DNA of 64,000 nt from assembly GCA_028688995.1 (NCBI GenBank), contig JAQTXB010000005.1, positions 39,816-103,815 on the forward strand, given 5' to 3'. Every line of letters begins with the position of its first letter. The stretch's first letter is position 1. Source of the DNA: Aliarcobacter sp. Its GTDB lineage: Bacteria; Campylobacterota; Campylobacteria; Campylobacterales; Arcobacteraceae. The position numbers were made by a program, and so were the translations under genes. The notes below the pieces were generated by a model. It made no database searches and was not told the DNA's origin. It worked only from the letters and a program-made list of their open reading frames with translations. Positions 25,680 through 34,683 of this stretch are shown one piece after another.

Positions 25680-27854
25680 ATGAATAATAAAATATTAGTG
25701 AATGGTTTACAAGTTGATGAATCTCTTTTAAATTTAATAAATAATGAAATTTTACCTGTAACAAATCTTAATCAAGAGAGTTTTTGGAATAATTTTGAAA
25801 ATATCATAAATGAATTTACTCCACAAAATAGAGAATTATTAAATAAAAGAGATGATTTTCAAAAGAAAATTGATAAATGGCATAAAGAAAATCAATTTAA
25901 TAAAGATACATTCAATGATTATAAAAACTATTTAAAAGAAATTAATTATTTAGTTGATGATGTAGATGATTTTACAATTGAAACAAAAAATGTAGATGAA
26001 GAAATTATATTACAAGCTGGACCACAACTTGTTGTTCCTGTTAAAAATGCTAGATTTGCATTAAATGCAGCTAATGCAAGATGGGGTAGTTTGTATGATG
26101 CTCTTTATGGTACAGATGTTATTTCAACTGAAAGTGATTTATCAATTACAAAAGAATATAACAAAAAAAGAGGAGAAGCTGTAGTTTCATATGCAAAAGA
26201 GCATTTAGATAAAGTTGCTCCTTTAAATATTGGAAGTCATAAAGAAGCTGTAGAATATAAAATAGTTAATAATAGATTACAAATTAAACTTAATAATGGA
26301 CAAATAGTTACTTTAAAAGATGAAACTAAATTAATAGCATATGATGGAGAAAAAGATAATCTTAAATCTTTAGTATTTAAGAATAATAATCTACATTTAA
26401 TAGTTGAGTTTGATAAAAATAGTTTTATTGGAAAATTAGACATAACTGGTATTAAAGATATTATTGTAGAAGCTGCTGTTACAACTATTATGGATTGTGA
26501 AGATTCTGTTGCAGCAGTTGATTCTGAAGATAAAGTTGAAGTATATAGAAATTGGTTTGGTCTTATGAAAGGTGATTTAGAAGAGAGCTTTTCAAAAGAT
26601 GAAAAAATTATAACTAGAAAATTAAATGATGATAAGATATTTAAAACATTAGATGATAATGAGTTGATTTTGCATGGTAGAAGTCTTTTATTCATAAGAA
26701 ATGTAGGTCATTTAATGACAAATCCATCAATTTTAGATAATGAAAGGAATGAAGTATTTGAAGGAATTATGGATTGTATGATTACAACACTTGCAGCAAT
26801 TCCAGATTTGACAAATAAAAATAAGAAAGCTAATAGTAGAACTAAATCTCTTTATATTGTTAAACCCAAAATGCATGGTCCAGAAGAAGTTGCATTTGCT
26901 GTTAAATTATTTGAAAAAGTTGAAGAAGCTTTAAATCTTCCTAAAGAAACTATAAAAATAGGAATTATGGACGAAGAAAGACGAACTACAGTTAACTTAA
27001 AGCAATGTATAAAAGAAGCAAAATCAAGAGTTGTATTTATAAATACAGGTTTTCTAGATAGAACAGGTGATGAGATACATACTTCAATGTTTGCAGGAGC
27101 AATGACACCTAAAACAAAAATGAAAGAAGAAGTATGGATTAAAGCTTATGAAAGTTGGAATGTTGATGTTGGTTTAGAGTGTGGATTGCAAGGAAAAGCT
27201 CAAATAGGAAAAGGTATGTGGGCTATGCCAGATGAAATGGCGAAAATGATGAAAGAAAAAATAAATCATCCAAAATCAGGAGCAAATACTGCATGGGTTC
27301 CATCACCAACTGCTGCAGTTTTACACTCAATTCATTATCATCAAATAAATGTATTTGATATTCAAAGTGAATTAAAAGGTAGAAGAAGAGCATCAATTGA
27401 TGAATTATTAACTATACCTCTTTTAAAAGATCAACTTTCACAAATAGAAATAAAAAAAGAGATTAATAACAATGCACAAGGTATTTTAGGTTATGTTGTA
27501 AAATGGATTGATTCAGGAATAGGATGTTCAAAGGTTCCAGATATAAATAATATTGCATTGATGGAAGATAGAGCAACGCTAAGAATTTCGTCTCAACATT
27601 TAGCAAATTGGATAGAACATGGTATTTGTACAAAAGAAGAAGTTTTAGAATCTCTAAAAGAGATGGCAAAAGTGGTAGATAAACAAAACGAAAATGATTT
27701 AAACTATATCAAAATAGCTCCGGCATATGATGGTTTTGCATTTAAAGCAGCTTGTTCGTTAGTATTTGATGGAAAGTATCAATCATCTGGATATACAGAA
27801 CCATTATTACATGAATTTAGAAAGAAGTATAAAAGTATAAACCATTCAAAATAA
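25680..27854 (+). CDS. glcB: Malate synthase G
   Basis: 724 residues, the normal length of the single-chain G isoform. It contains NARFALNAANARWGSLYDAL, the IMDEERRTTVNL barrel segment, RTGDEIHTSMFAGAM, GKGMWAMPDEMA, and a C-terminal segment with EDRATLRISSQHLANW. It condenses glyoxylate with acetyl-CoA to malate. It starts 10 bp after the NCS1 permease with AAAAGGAAATAA, so it is part of the allantoin operon. It would feed glyoxylate from ureidoglycolate into the TCA cycle. No glyoxylate carboligase or isocitrate lyase is in the window. Confidence 0.96.
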   Translation: MNNKILVNGLQVDESLLNLINNEILPVTNLNQESFWNNFENIINEFTPQNRELLNKRDDFQKKIDKWHKENQFNKDTFNDYKNYLKEINYLVDDVDDFTIETKNVDEEIILQAGPQLVVPVKNARFALNAANARWGSLYDALYGTDVISTESDLSITKEYNKKRGEAVVSYAKEHLDKVAPLNIGSHKEAVEYKIVNNRLQIKLNNGQIVTLKDETKLIAYDGEKDNLKSLVFKNNNLHLIVEFDKNSFIGKLDITGIKDIIVEAAVTTIMDCEDSVAAVDSEDKVEVYRNWFGLMKGDLEESFSKDEKIITRKLNDDKIFKTLDDNELILHGRSLLFIRNVGHLMTNPSILDNERNEVFEGIMDCMITTLAAIPDLTNKNKKANSRTKSLYIVKPKMHGPEEVAFAVKLFEKVEEALNLPKETIKIGIMDEERRTTVNLKQCIKEAKSRVVFINTGFLDRTGDEIHTSMFAGAMTPKTKMKEEVWIKAYESWNVDVGLECGLQGKAQIGKGMWAMPDEMAKMMKEKINHPKSGANTAWVPSPTAAVLHSIHYHQINVFDIQSELKGRRRASIDELLTIPLLKDQLSQIEIKKEINNNAQGILGYVVKWIDSGIGCSKVPDINNIALMEDRATLRISSQHLANWIEHGICTKEEVLESLKEMAKVVDKQNENDLNYIKIAPAYDGFAFKAACSLVFDGKYQSSGYTEPLLHEFRKKYKSINHSK

Positions 27855-27875
27855 AATTAGCAATATCATAAATAT

Positions 27876-27936
27876 TTAAGTTAATATAAAATATTCAATA
27901 TATCCCAGTTTTTGCTGAATTAATATATTAACTTAA
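27876..27936. repeat. 13-bp inverted repeat after malate synthase
   Basis: TTAAGTTAATATA (27876-27888) and its exact complement (27924-27936) flank 35 nt that contain a smaller CAG/CTG hairpin. No T-run follows. It could be a weak terminator or a relic of a mobile-element boundary at the edge of the gene-remnant zone. Confidence 0.45.
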
Positions 27937-28022
27937 GAATAAAGTGTTAACTCTATTAACTCAGAATATAAACTACTTACGACTAAACTTACTTTAGCAC
28001 CTTATTCTAACAAAATGATTTT

Positions 28023-28412
28023 TTATACTATTGTTTCATAAAAGACTACACAATTACGTCCAGATTCTTTAGCTTTATATAGTGCTTTATCTGCTATATT
28101 AATTATTTGTATATGATTATTGTTTTCATCTGGAATAATTGCTGTAGTACCAAAACTTGCAGTTATATATCCAAACTCTGATAATTCATGGGGTAATTTT
28201 AAATCTAAAATTTTTTCTTTTAAAATATTAGCTAAATTTAAAATATTTTTTTTATCACAATCTGAAACAATTACAACAAACTCCTCTCCACCATAACGAG
28301 CAACAAAATCACATTGACGATGTAAGTTTTCTCTTATTGTATTTGCAAAAACGATAAGACAATTATCTCCAGCTTGATGTCCATAAAAATCATTATATTT
28401 TTTAAAAAGATT
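28023..28412 (-). pseudogene. Truncated GGDEF (diguanylate cyclase) gene
   Basis: Minus-strand frame with the C-terminal two-thirds of a GGDEF domain: FKKYNDFYGHQAGD, inhibitory-site RQCD, active-site YGGEEF, and the terminal DKALYKAKESGRN, then a stop. The N-terminal part and any sensory domain are missing. The homology stops abruptly at about 28405-28412, where an opposite-strand kinase remnant begins. Reading continues in frame beyond the junction, but into non-homologous sequence without a start. It is a remnant left by rearrangement. Confidence 0.75.
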
Positions 28413-28615
28413 TGTTTTTAGAAATCGAACTAAAAAAAGAGAATCTAAAAAATATATATGTTTGCATAAAAGATAATGGAAAAGGTTTTGAAGACATAAA
28501 ATATAAAGGTTTAGGATTAAAACTTGTAGAACAATTTTGTAAAAAACTTCAAAATGGAAAATATGAATTTTCTTTTGAAAACGGAGTTAAATTTGAATTA
28601 CGATTTAGTATATAA
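28412..28615 (+). pseudogene. C-terminal remnant of a sensor histidine kinase
   Basis: About 67 residues of a HATPase domain: the G1 box CIKDNGKGF and the G2-like KGLGLKLVEQF, ending normally in FELRFSI. The sensory part, the phospho-accepting His region and the N box are missing. It abuts the GGDEF remnant head to head at about 28412 and lies six bases before the response regulator remnant, its probable former partner. Confidence 0.7.
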
Positions 28616-28620
28616 ATATA

Positions 28621-29136
28621 AGTGGCTCAATTGATGGAATTAACAGTGCAAGACTTTTAAATAAAGAGTATTTTTTACCTATTATTTTTACAACTGCTTA
28701 TGGAGATTCACAAACTATAAATGAAGCAACAGATACGAATATATTTGCTTATTTAATAAAACCTTTTGAAAAAAATCAAGTTGAATCTTCTTTATTGATT
28801 ACACTTAAAAGAATAAATATTTCTTTTGATAAAACAATTATTTCTAACAATGATATTTTAGAATTAGGAGTTAATCAAAGATATAATTTACAAAATCAAA
28901 CATTTTATATCAATAACAAAGTAATAAATTTAACAAAAAAAGAGAATGATATTTTATATATTTTATGTAAAAATCTAAATCAAAATATCTCTTATGAATG
29001 TTTATTGGAATATGTTTGGGGAGATAAAAATATTTCAAATTCCACTATAAGAGATACTATTTCAAGATTAAAATGAAAAATTCCTACTTTAAATATAGAA
29101 ACAATAATCAACTTTGGCTATATTATAAAAACGTAA
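28621..29136 (+). pseudogene. Remnant of an OmpR-type response regulator, N-truncated and with an internal stop
   Basis: The frame starts inside a receiver domain (GSIDGINSARLL), keeps the Thr (IIFTTAYGD) and Lys (LIKPFE) switch residues, but lacks the phosphorylated Asp. A winged-helix output domain follows (LTKKENDILYILC, YVWGDKNISNSTIRDTISRLK). At 29074-29076 a TGA interrupts the recognition region; the same frame continues with KIPTLNIETIINFGYIIKT to a stop at 29136. Missing start and internal stop mark it as a pseudogene. Confidence 0.72.
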
Positions 29137-29151
29137 CTACTTAAATAAAAA

Positions 29152-29262
29152 GATGATTATCAATAATCCAAAGATAGCAAAGACTTTTATTCCATAAATA
29201 AAAATGCCAAAGAAGATAAAATTATAATTTTAGAAAAATATTGTAAAACTTATTTATATTAA
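29152..29262 (+). pseudogene. Possible C-terminal remnant of another gene
   Basis: A 37-codon frame with one stop after four codons, reading SKDSKDFYSINKNAKED and ending ILEKYCKTYLY. Composition looks protein-like and it sits in the same decayed zone, but no family is recognised. Confidence 0.25.
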
Positions 29263-29271
29263 TTTTTACAT

Positions 29272-29298
29272 GAGCCTATTAAAAAATAGGCTCTAATA
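29272..29298. terminator. Terminator before the glycine-zipper lipoprotein gene (convergent)
   Basis: A 9-bp stem GAGCCTATT / AATAGGCTC around a short A-rich loop, within a few bases of the minus-strand stop codon at 29306. Symmetric, so it may act in both directions. Confidence 0.7.
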
Positions 29299-29305
29299 AA
29301 TTTAA

Positions 29306-29791
29306 TTAATTTACACTTTTACCTGGTTTTTTAATATCAATATTTGATACTGTCCCATCTTCTCTTACTAAAAACTCTACTCTTGTGCCAGCAGGTAAAT
29401 CATTTTTTATATATGTTTTATAAAGTCTTCCATTATCTGATCTAATAGTTACTTCATATGCTTCTACTTCATTGTTATTAGCCATTTTTCCACCAGCAAA
29501 TCCTGCTAATGCTCCAACACCAGCTCCTATTAATCCACCAACAGCAGCATTTTTCCCACCTTTAGCACTTCCAATTAATGCTCCACCAGCAGCACCAATT
29601 CCAGCACCAGCTAAAGTTGTATTCATTGAACCTTCATCAATTAATACTTTTTGAGAAGATTGAATAGTTCCAACTTCAAAAACTTGTTTTATTGTTGCTC
29701 CTGAAGATGGATTAACACCTAATCCTGAATTTGAACAACCAGTTAATAATAGAGTAGCTGATAATAAAGAGATAGTTAATATTTTTCTCAT
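29306..29791 (-). CDS. Glycine-zipper outer membrane lipoprotein (SlyB/Pcp-like)
   Basis: 161 residues with lipobox LLTGC (Cys19), then a glycine-zipper membrane-active stretch (GAGIGAAGGALIGSAKGG and GGLIGAGVGALAGFAGG, about 60-105) and a small C-terminal beta domain ending in a Lys-rich tail. The family includes SlyB and Pcp, outer-membrane lipoproteins tied to envelope stability. ATG after AAGGAAAAAACAAA. Monocistronic: a terminator follows and a divergent antiporter gene lies upstream. The upstream gap contains TGTGTTAT...ATAACACA, a possible regulator dyad. Confidence 0.82.
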   Translation of the reverse strand: MRKILTISLLSATLLLTGCSNSGLGVNPSSGATIKQVFEVGTIQSSQKVLIDEGSMNTTLAGAGIGAAGGALIGSAKGGKNAAVGGLIGAGVGALAGFAGGKMANNNEVEAYEVTIRSDNGRLYKTYIKNDLPAGTRVEFLVREDGTVSNIDIKKPGKSVN

Positions 29792-30064
29792 TTTGTTTTT
29801 TCCTTGATAGTTAAAATTAATTATGTGTTATAAATTAATTATAGATTCATAACACAATTTTTTGAAAACGAATTTTACATTAATTAGTTCATTTTTAATA
29901 TGAAATAGTAAAAAACTCTTTAAATTTATGTTCAAATAAATCCATTTCTAAATATTCAAAGAAAAAAAGATTCTTCTTTAAATATAATTAATTACACATT
30001 TATTCACTACTATTTGCTAAAATAACAAAAAAATTTAATTTTTGAATATTTTATAAGGAACCTA

Positions 30065-31786
30065 ATGGAAAACAATGATTTATTAAGCTCTGCACTCTAT
30101 CTTTTTGCAGTTGTTGCAATTTTAATAACCTTATCTAAAAGTCTAGGACTTGGTAGTATTTTAGGATTATTAATAGCAGGTATAATTGTAGGACCTTTTT
30201 CTCCTGGACCTATTTTAACTGAAAACGTAAGTTCAGTACGTCATCTAACAGAGTTTGGAGTAGTACTTTTACTTTTTGTTATAGGTCTTGAAATACAACC
30301 TCAAAAACTTTGGAGTATGAGAAAAGAAGTTTTTGGATTGGGAAGTGCTCAAATATTAGTTTCAGGTTTTTTAATATTTTCATATGCAACTTTATATGCA
30401 GAATCTTGGCAAGTTACATTAGTTCTTTCTTTAACTTTTGCTCTTTCTTCTACAGCTTTTGTAATGCAAATTTTGCAAGAAAAAGGAATAGTTTATTCTG
30501 TTGAAGGTAAAACTAGCTTCTCAATTTTATTAATGCAAGATTTAGCAGTAGTTCCTCTTTTGGCATTAGTTCCAATTGTAGCAATAAATGGAAATATTAC
30601 AACATCTAGTGAACCTATTTGGCAAGTAATATTAATTGCATTAAGTTCAATTATGGCTTTAATATTATTTGGAAAATATGTTGTACCAAAACTATTGGAT
30701 TATTTAGCAAAACATCAAAATAAAGATGCTTTCTTTTTTTCTGTATTAACATCGGTTATATTTGCTGCTTGGGCAATGGAAAAAGCTGGTTTATCAATGT
30801 CACTTGGTGCATTTATTATGGGAATGATTTTATCAAGTTCAAAATACCATTATCAAATTAGAGCATATATTGAACCTTATAAAGGGCTTTTAATGGCACT
30901 ATTTTTTGTGGCTGTTGGAATGTCAATTGATTTGAAAGAGATGATGAATAATCCTTTTACTCTTTTACAACATTTAGTCGTGATTATGGGAATAAAAATA
31001 GTAGCACTTTTTACAATTATGGTTTTTGTGGGATATAAACGTTCAACTGCTATTTCTGTATCTTTTCTTTTAGCACAAAGTGGAGAGTTTGGTTTTGTTG
31101 TATTTGGAGCTATGAAAGCTGTTGGAGCCATAAATAATGAAATCTTTATTGCTGGAATTACTATTGTTTCGTTTAGTATGCTTATAACTCCCCTTGTTGT
31201 AAAACTTAGTGAAAAACTTGCGGTAAAATTTGATACAACACCTATTGAAATTAAATCTGCATATATTCCAGAAACACAATCACAAAGTGTTGTAATTGCC
31301 GGATATGGAGAAGTTGGAAGATTAACAGCTACAATGCTTGAACATGCAAATGTTCCTTTTGTTGCTTTTGACAATAATGCCAAAAGAGTTGAACTAGGAG
31401 AAAAAGAAGGAAGAGCTGTTTATTATGGAGAATTAAGTCATCTAGATTTTATTACAAGAATTGGCTTGGAAAAAGCACAAATAGTTATTGTTACAATTGA
31501 AAACCACCATACAGCTGCAAATATTATTTCTCATCTTAGAAATGAATACCCTGCTCTAAGAATACTTTCAAGAACAAGAAATATGATTACGCGGGATTTA
31601 TTAATTAAACATGGAGTTTCATGGGCAATGCCTGAATCATCAGAAGGTGCGTTAAGATTAGCAGCTGAAACATTATTGGGAATTGGTAGATCAAGGGAAG
31701 AAGTTATAGATATTTTAACTTATTTTAGAAAAAACGATTATGAAACAATAAATGATCTTCATGGAAAAATAGATAATAAAATATAA
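30065..31786 (+). CDS. CPA2-family cation:proton antiporter with NAD-binding regulatory domain (KefB-like)
   Basis: 573 residues. The N-terminal ~390 form a Na+/H+ exchanger domain of about 12 helices (LGLGSILGLLIAGIIVGP, FGVVLLLFVIGLE, and SFLLAQSGEFGFVVFGA). The C-terminal part is a TrkA-N/RCK-type domain with the Rossmann motif VVIAGYGEVGRL. Related proteins exchange K+ or Na+ for H+ and are gated by nucleotides or thiol conjugates. No KefF/KefG partner is adjacent, so glutathione control cannot be assumed. ATG after ATAAGGAACCTA. Monocistronic, ending at a bidirectional hairpin. Confidence 0.88.
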   Translation: MENNDLLSSALYLFAVVAILITLSKSLGLGSILGLLIAGIIVGPFSPGPILTENVSSVRHLTEFGVVLLLFVIGLEIQPQKLWSMRKEVFGLGSAQILVSGFLIFSYATLYAESWQVTLVLSLTFALSSTAFVMQILQEKGIVYSVEGKTSFSILLMQDLAVVPLLALVPIVAINGNITTSSEPIWQVILIALSSIMALILFGKYVVPKLLDYLAKHQNKDAFFFSVLTSVIFAAWAMEKAGLSMSLGAFIMGMILSSSKYHYQIRAYIEPYKGLLMALFFVAVGMSIDLKEMMNNPFTLLQHLVVIMGIKIVALFTIMVFVGYKRSTAISVSFLLAQSGEFGFVVFGAMKAVGAINNEIFIAGITIVSFSMLITPLVVKLSEKLAVKFDTTPIEIKSAYIPETQSQSVVIAGYGEVGRLTATMLEHANVPFVAFDNNAKRVELGEKEGRAVYYGELSHLDFITRIGLEKAQIVIVTIENHHTAANIISHLRNEYPALRILSRTRNMITRDLLIKHGVSWAMPESSEGALRLAAETLLGIGRSREEVIDILTYFRKNDYETINDLHGKIDNKI

Positions 31787-31797
31787 AATAAAGAATC

Positions 31798-31824
31798 AGA
31801 TTGTATATTTATAATATACAATCT
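31798..31824. terminator. Bidirectional terminator between antiporter and PAS-GGDEF genes
   Basis: A perfect 11-bp stem AGATTGTATAT / ATATACAATCT with a 5-base loop, in the gap between convergent genes. Confidence 0.7.
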
Positions 31825-31838
31825 AATAACAATATATA

Positions 31839-33218
31839 TTAAATTTCATCTTCAGCTATTACTATATTTTTTCCACTATTTTTAGCTTTATATAAAACTG
31901 TATCAACTCTTTTAAATAATGTTTCTTTATTATCACTATCATTACAAACAGCAACTCCAAAACTGCAAGTTACATCATAATTAAGAGTATCAAATTTATA
32001 TTTTGAGATAATATTTTTCAGATTTGTTGCTACAAGTTTAGCTTGTTCAAGACTTGTGCCAGGTAATAAAATCACAAACTCTTCTCCTCCCCATCTTGAA
32101 AGAGTATCTGTACTTCTAATATTTTGTGAAATTAGTTTTGTCATTACTCTTAAAACATCATCACCTATATCATGCCCAAAGGAATCATTTATCAATTTAA
32201 AATTATCAATATCAAGTAAAATAATACTAAGTTGATTTCTTTGTATTTTTGCTTTTTGAAATTCTAAATCAAAAAACTCTTCAAATTTCATTCTATTAAA
32301 AACACCAGTTAAAACATCAATAGAAGCTTGTTCTTCAAAAGTTTGAGCCATAGAATATAATTCATCAACTTTATGTTTCATAGCTTTATTTAAAGTACTT
32401 AATTGCTCTTTTGCTTGTTCAAATTCAGTTACATCATGTCTAATAGCAATGTATTCAACCACATCACCATCTATATCTAAAATAGGAACTACAGTAGAAT
32501 AAACCGTATAGCTTTTTCCATCTTTTTGAATATTAGTTATTAATCCATTCCAAGTTTTTTTAGCTTTGATTGTGTCCCAAAGCTCTTTATAAATTTGTGA
32601 AGGCATCGTTGGATGACGAACAATATTGTGTGGTTTACCAATTAATTCTTCTCTTTTATAACCTGAAACTTCACAAAATTTATCATTTACATAAGTAATA
32701 ATACCTTTTGGATTTGTTTTAGAAACAATATTACTTAAATCAACAGCTTTTTTATATTCATTTAATAAATTTGAGTGATCATCTCTATAGTCAATATCTT
32801 TATCTTTTATTTGTTCATAAGTATTAAATAATTCATTACTTATTTTTAAAAAGTTTTTTTCCACATCATCCAATAAAACAAAAGAGGATATACCCTCTTT
32901 ATAAAAATAATAAATAAGACTATTTTTTAGACAAGTTAATAAGGTAAATAACTCAGAGACATTAAAAAAAGATTTATTTAATATCTGTAAGAATTTTGTT
33001 TTTACTGGACACTCTGATATTTCAACATCCCATTGCATTACTCCAATTAGACAATCAAAAAATTCATAAAAAATCTTTCTATCCTCTGAACTTAAAACTA
33101 ATTGATGAATTGCAAATATATTTTTAACTTCATCAACATTAAGCCAATTATCTATAATTAAATTTTTATTAATTCTAAGGAAATCACAAAACTCTTTTAT
33201 TTTAACTACTCTTTTCAC
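31839..33218 (-). CDS. PAS-GGDEF diguanylate cyclase
   Basis: 459 residues from the GTG at 33218, chosen because AGGGAG lies four bases upstream; a TTG at 33233 lacks such a site. An N-terminal helical domain of unknown type (about 1-150) is followed by a PAS domain (GIITYVNDKFCEVSGYKREE...RHPTMP, Aer-like), a short coil and a GGDEF domain. The active site is WGGEEF, with the inhibitory-site RSTD five residues before it. It should make cyclic-di-GMP with product inhibition, probably responding to redox or oxygen through the PAS domain. It has no membrane segments, so it is cytosolic. Confidence 0.88.
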   Translation of the reverse strand: MKRVVKIKEFCDFLRINKNLIIDNWLNVDEVKNIFAIHQLVLSSEDRKIFYEFFDCLIGVMQWDVEISECPVKTKFLQILNKSFFNVSELFTLLTCLKNSLIYYFYKEGISSFVLLDDVEKNFLKISNELFNTYEQIKDKDIDYRDDHSNLLNEYKKAVDLSNIVSKTNPKGIITYVNDKFCEVSGYKREELIGKPHNIVRHPTMPSQIYKELWDTIKAKKTWNGLITNIQKDGKSYTVYSTVVPILDIDGDVVEYIAIRHDVTEFEQAKEQLSTLNKAMKHKVDELYSMAQTFEEQASIDVLTGVFNRMKFEEFFDLEFQKAKIQRNQLSIILLDIDNFKLINDSFGHDIGDDVLRVMTKLISQNIRSTDTLSRWGGEEFVILLPGTSLEQAKLVATNLKNIISKYKFDTLNYDVTCSFGVAVCNDSDNKETLFKRVDTVLYKAKNSGKNIVIAEDEI

Positions 33219-33258
33219 CTTACTCCCTATCAATCAAATTATAAATGACAAATTTATT

Positions 33259-34683
33259 CTAATTATTTTCTATTAAATCTTGTAAAAATTTGATTGTCAT
33301 TCTAACTCCCGTACCACTTGCACCATGTGGATTATATCCCCAAGGTTTTTCTACAAACGCTGGACCTGCTATATCAAAGTGAATCCATTTCTCTTTGTTT
33401 TCTTCATAAATAAAGTTATCTAAAAACATTCCAGCTGTTATTGCTCCACCATATCTTGTATTTGCAATATTACAAATATCAGCTATTTCTGATTTAATAG
33501 CTTTTTTTAGGAATCTATTAAAATCTAAAGTTGTTGCATATTCACCTGATTTTAAAGCAGATAAAACAGCATTTCTTTTTAGTATTTCATTATTTCCCAT
33601 AACTCCTGTTGTATATTCACCAACTCCAACCACACAAGCACCAGTTAATGTTGCATAATCAAAAATATAATCAATATCTTTAATTTCATCTTGGGCATAA
33701 GATAAACAATCAGCTAGAACCAATCGCCCTTCCGCATCTGTATTTCTAATCTCTATTGTTTTACCATTTTTTGCTTTTAAAACATCATCAGGTTTATATG
33801 CATTTCCACCAATCATATTTTCAACAGCACCAACAATAGCATGAACTTCAAAAGGTAATTCTAATTTTGCAATTGCCCAAATAGTTGACATAACTGCACA
33901 ACCACCAGATTTATCAGCTTTCATTGTAACCATAAAATCAGCAGGTTTTAAAGACAATCCTCCTGAATCATATGTTAAACCTTTTCCAACTAAAACAATT
34001 TTTGCTTGTGGATTTTGAGGTTTATATGTTAGATGAATAAGTTTTGATTCATGAACAGAAGCTCGTCCAACGCTAAGCATTGCATTCATTCCATTCTCTT
34101 TTAAGAATTTTTCACCTTGAATTTTTACTTCAATATCAACATCTTTTGCAAGTCTTTTTGCAGCTTTTGCCATAACTTCTGGATAAAAATCTGCTGGTGG
34201 AGTATTTACCATATTTCTTGTTTTATTTACGGCTTTTGAGATAATTTTTGATTCTCTTAATATATCAAGTAAGTTTTGAGTTTTGCTTGATACTAAAATT
34301 TCTAATTCTATTTTCTTTTTATCTTTTTCTGATTTGTAAGTAGTAAATTTGTATTCACCTAATAATGCACCTTCAATTAAAGCTTTAAAATTACTTTCTA
34401 ACTTCTCAATTAATTCAATTCTTGCACTTTTAAATTTTGTTGTTTGAAGTTTCTTAATTGCTGTTGCACTTGCAATTGCAACTGAATCATAATCATCTTC
34501 TTCATAACCCACATAAATTTTTTTAGACTCTGCTAATAAAACACAAGCTTCATCTTTTGCTTTAAAATCTAAAGTCTCTAAAAGTTCTTTATGAGCTGTC
34601 ATATCAATGTTTTTTACAAAAATAATTTCAATTTCTGCACCACTTTCTTCAATACCTTTTTCAAGTAAATTAATCTTCATCAT
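33259..34683 (-). CDS. pepA: Leucyl aminopeptidase (M17)
   Basis: 474 residues, full length for the cytosol aminopeptidase family. An N-terminal macro-like domain is followed by the catalytic domain with the two-metal and active-site segments VGKGLTYDSGGLSLKP, MKADKSGGCAVM and NTDAEGRLVLAD. It removes N-terminal residues in cytosolic peptide turnover; some homologues also bind DNA. Two adjacent in-frame ATGs follow AAAGGATAA, and either may start it. It overlaps the dedA stop by 14 bp, so the two are co-transcribed. Confidence 0.95.
   Translation of the reverse strand: MMKINLLEKGIEESGAEIEIIFVKNIDMTAHKELLETLDFKAKDEACVLLAESKKIYVGYEEDDYDSVAIASATAIKKLQTTKFKSARIELIEKLESNFKALIEGALLGEYKFTTYKSEKDKKKIELEILVSSKTQNLLDILRESKIISKAVNKTRNMVNTPPADFYPEVMAKAAKRLAKDVDIEVKIQGEKFLKENGMNAMLSVGRASVHESKLIHLTYKPQNPQAKIVLVGKGLTYDSGGLSLKPADFMVTMKADKSGGCAVMSTIWAIAKLELPFEVHAIVGAVENMIGGNAYKPDDVLKAKNGKTIEIRNTDAEGRLVLADCLSYAQDEIKDIDYIFDYATLTGACVVGVGEYTTGVMGNNEILKRNAVLSALKSGEYATTLDFNRFLKKAIKSEIADICNIANTRYGGAITAGMFLDNFIYEENKEKWIHFDIAGPAFVEKPWGYNPHGASGTGVRMTIKFLQDLIENN

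Noticed and set aside
26237-26695. 152-codon minus-strand frame inside malate synthase
   Set aside because: Lies wholly within a well-supported enzyme gene; Ser/Leu-rich shadow without homology signs.
30877-31383. 168-codon minus-strand frame inside the antiporter gene
   Set aside because: Antisense shadow of membrane-helix codons. No start signal and no family resemblance.
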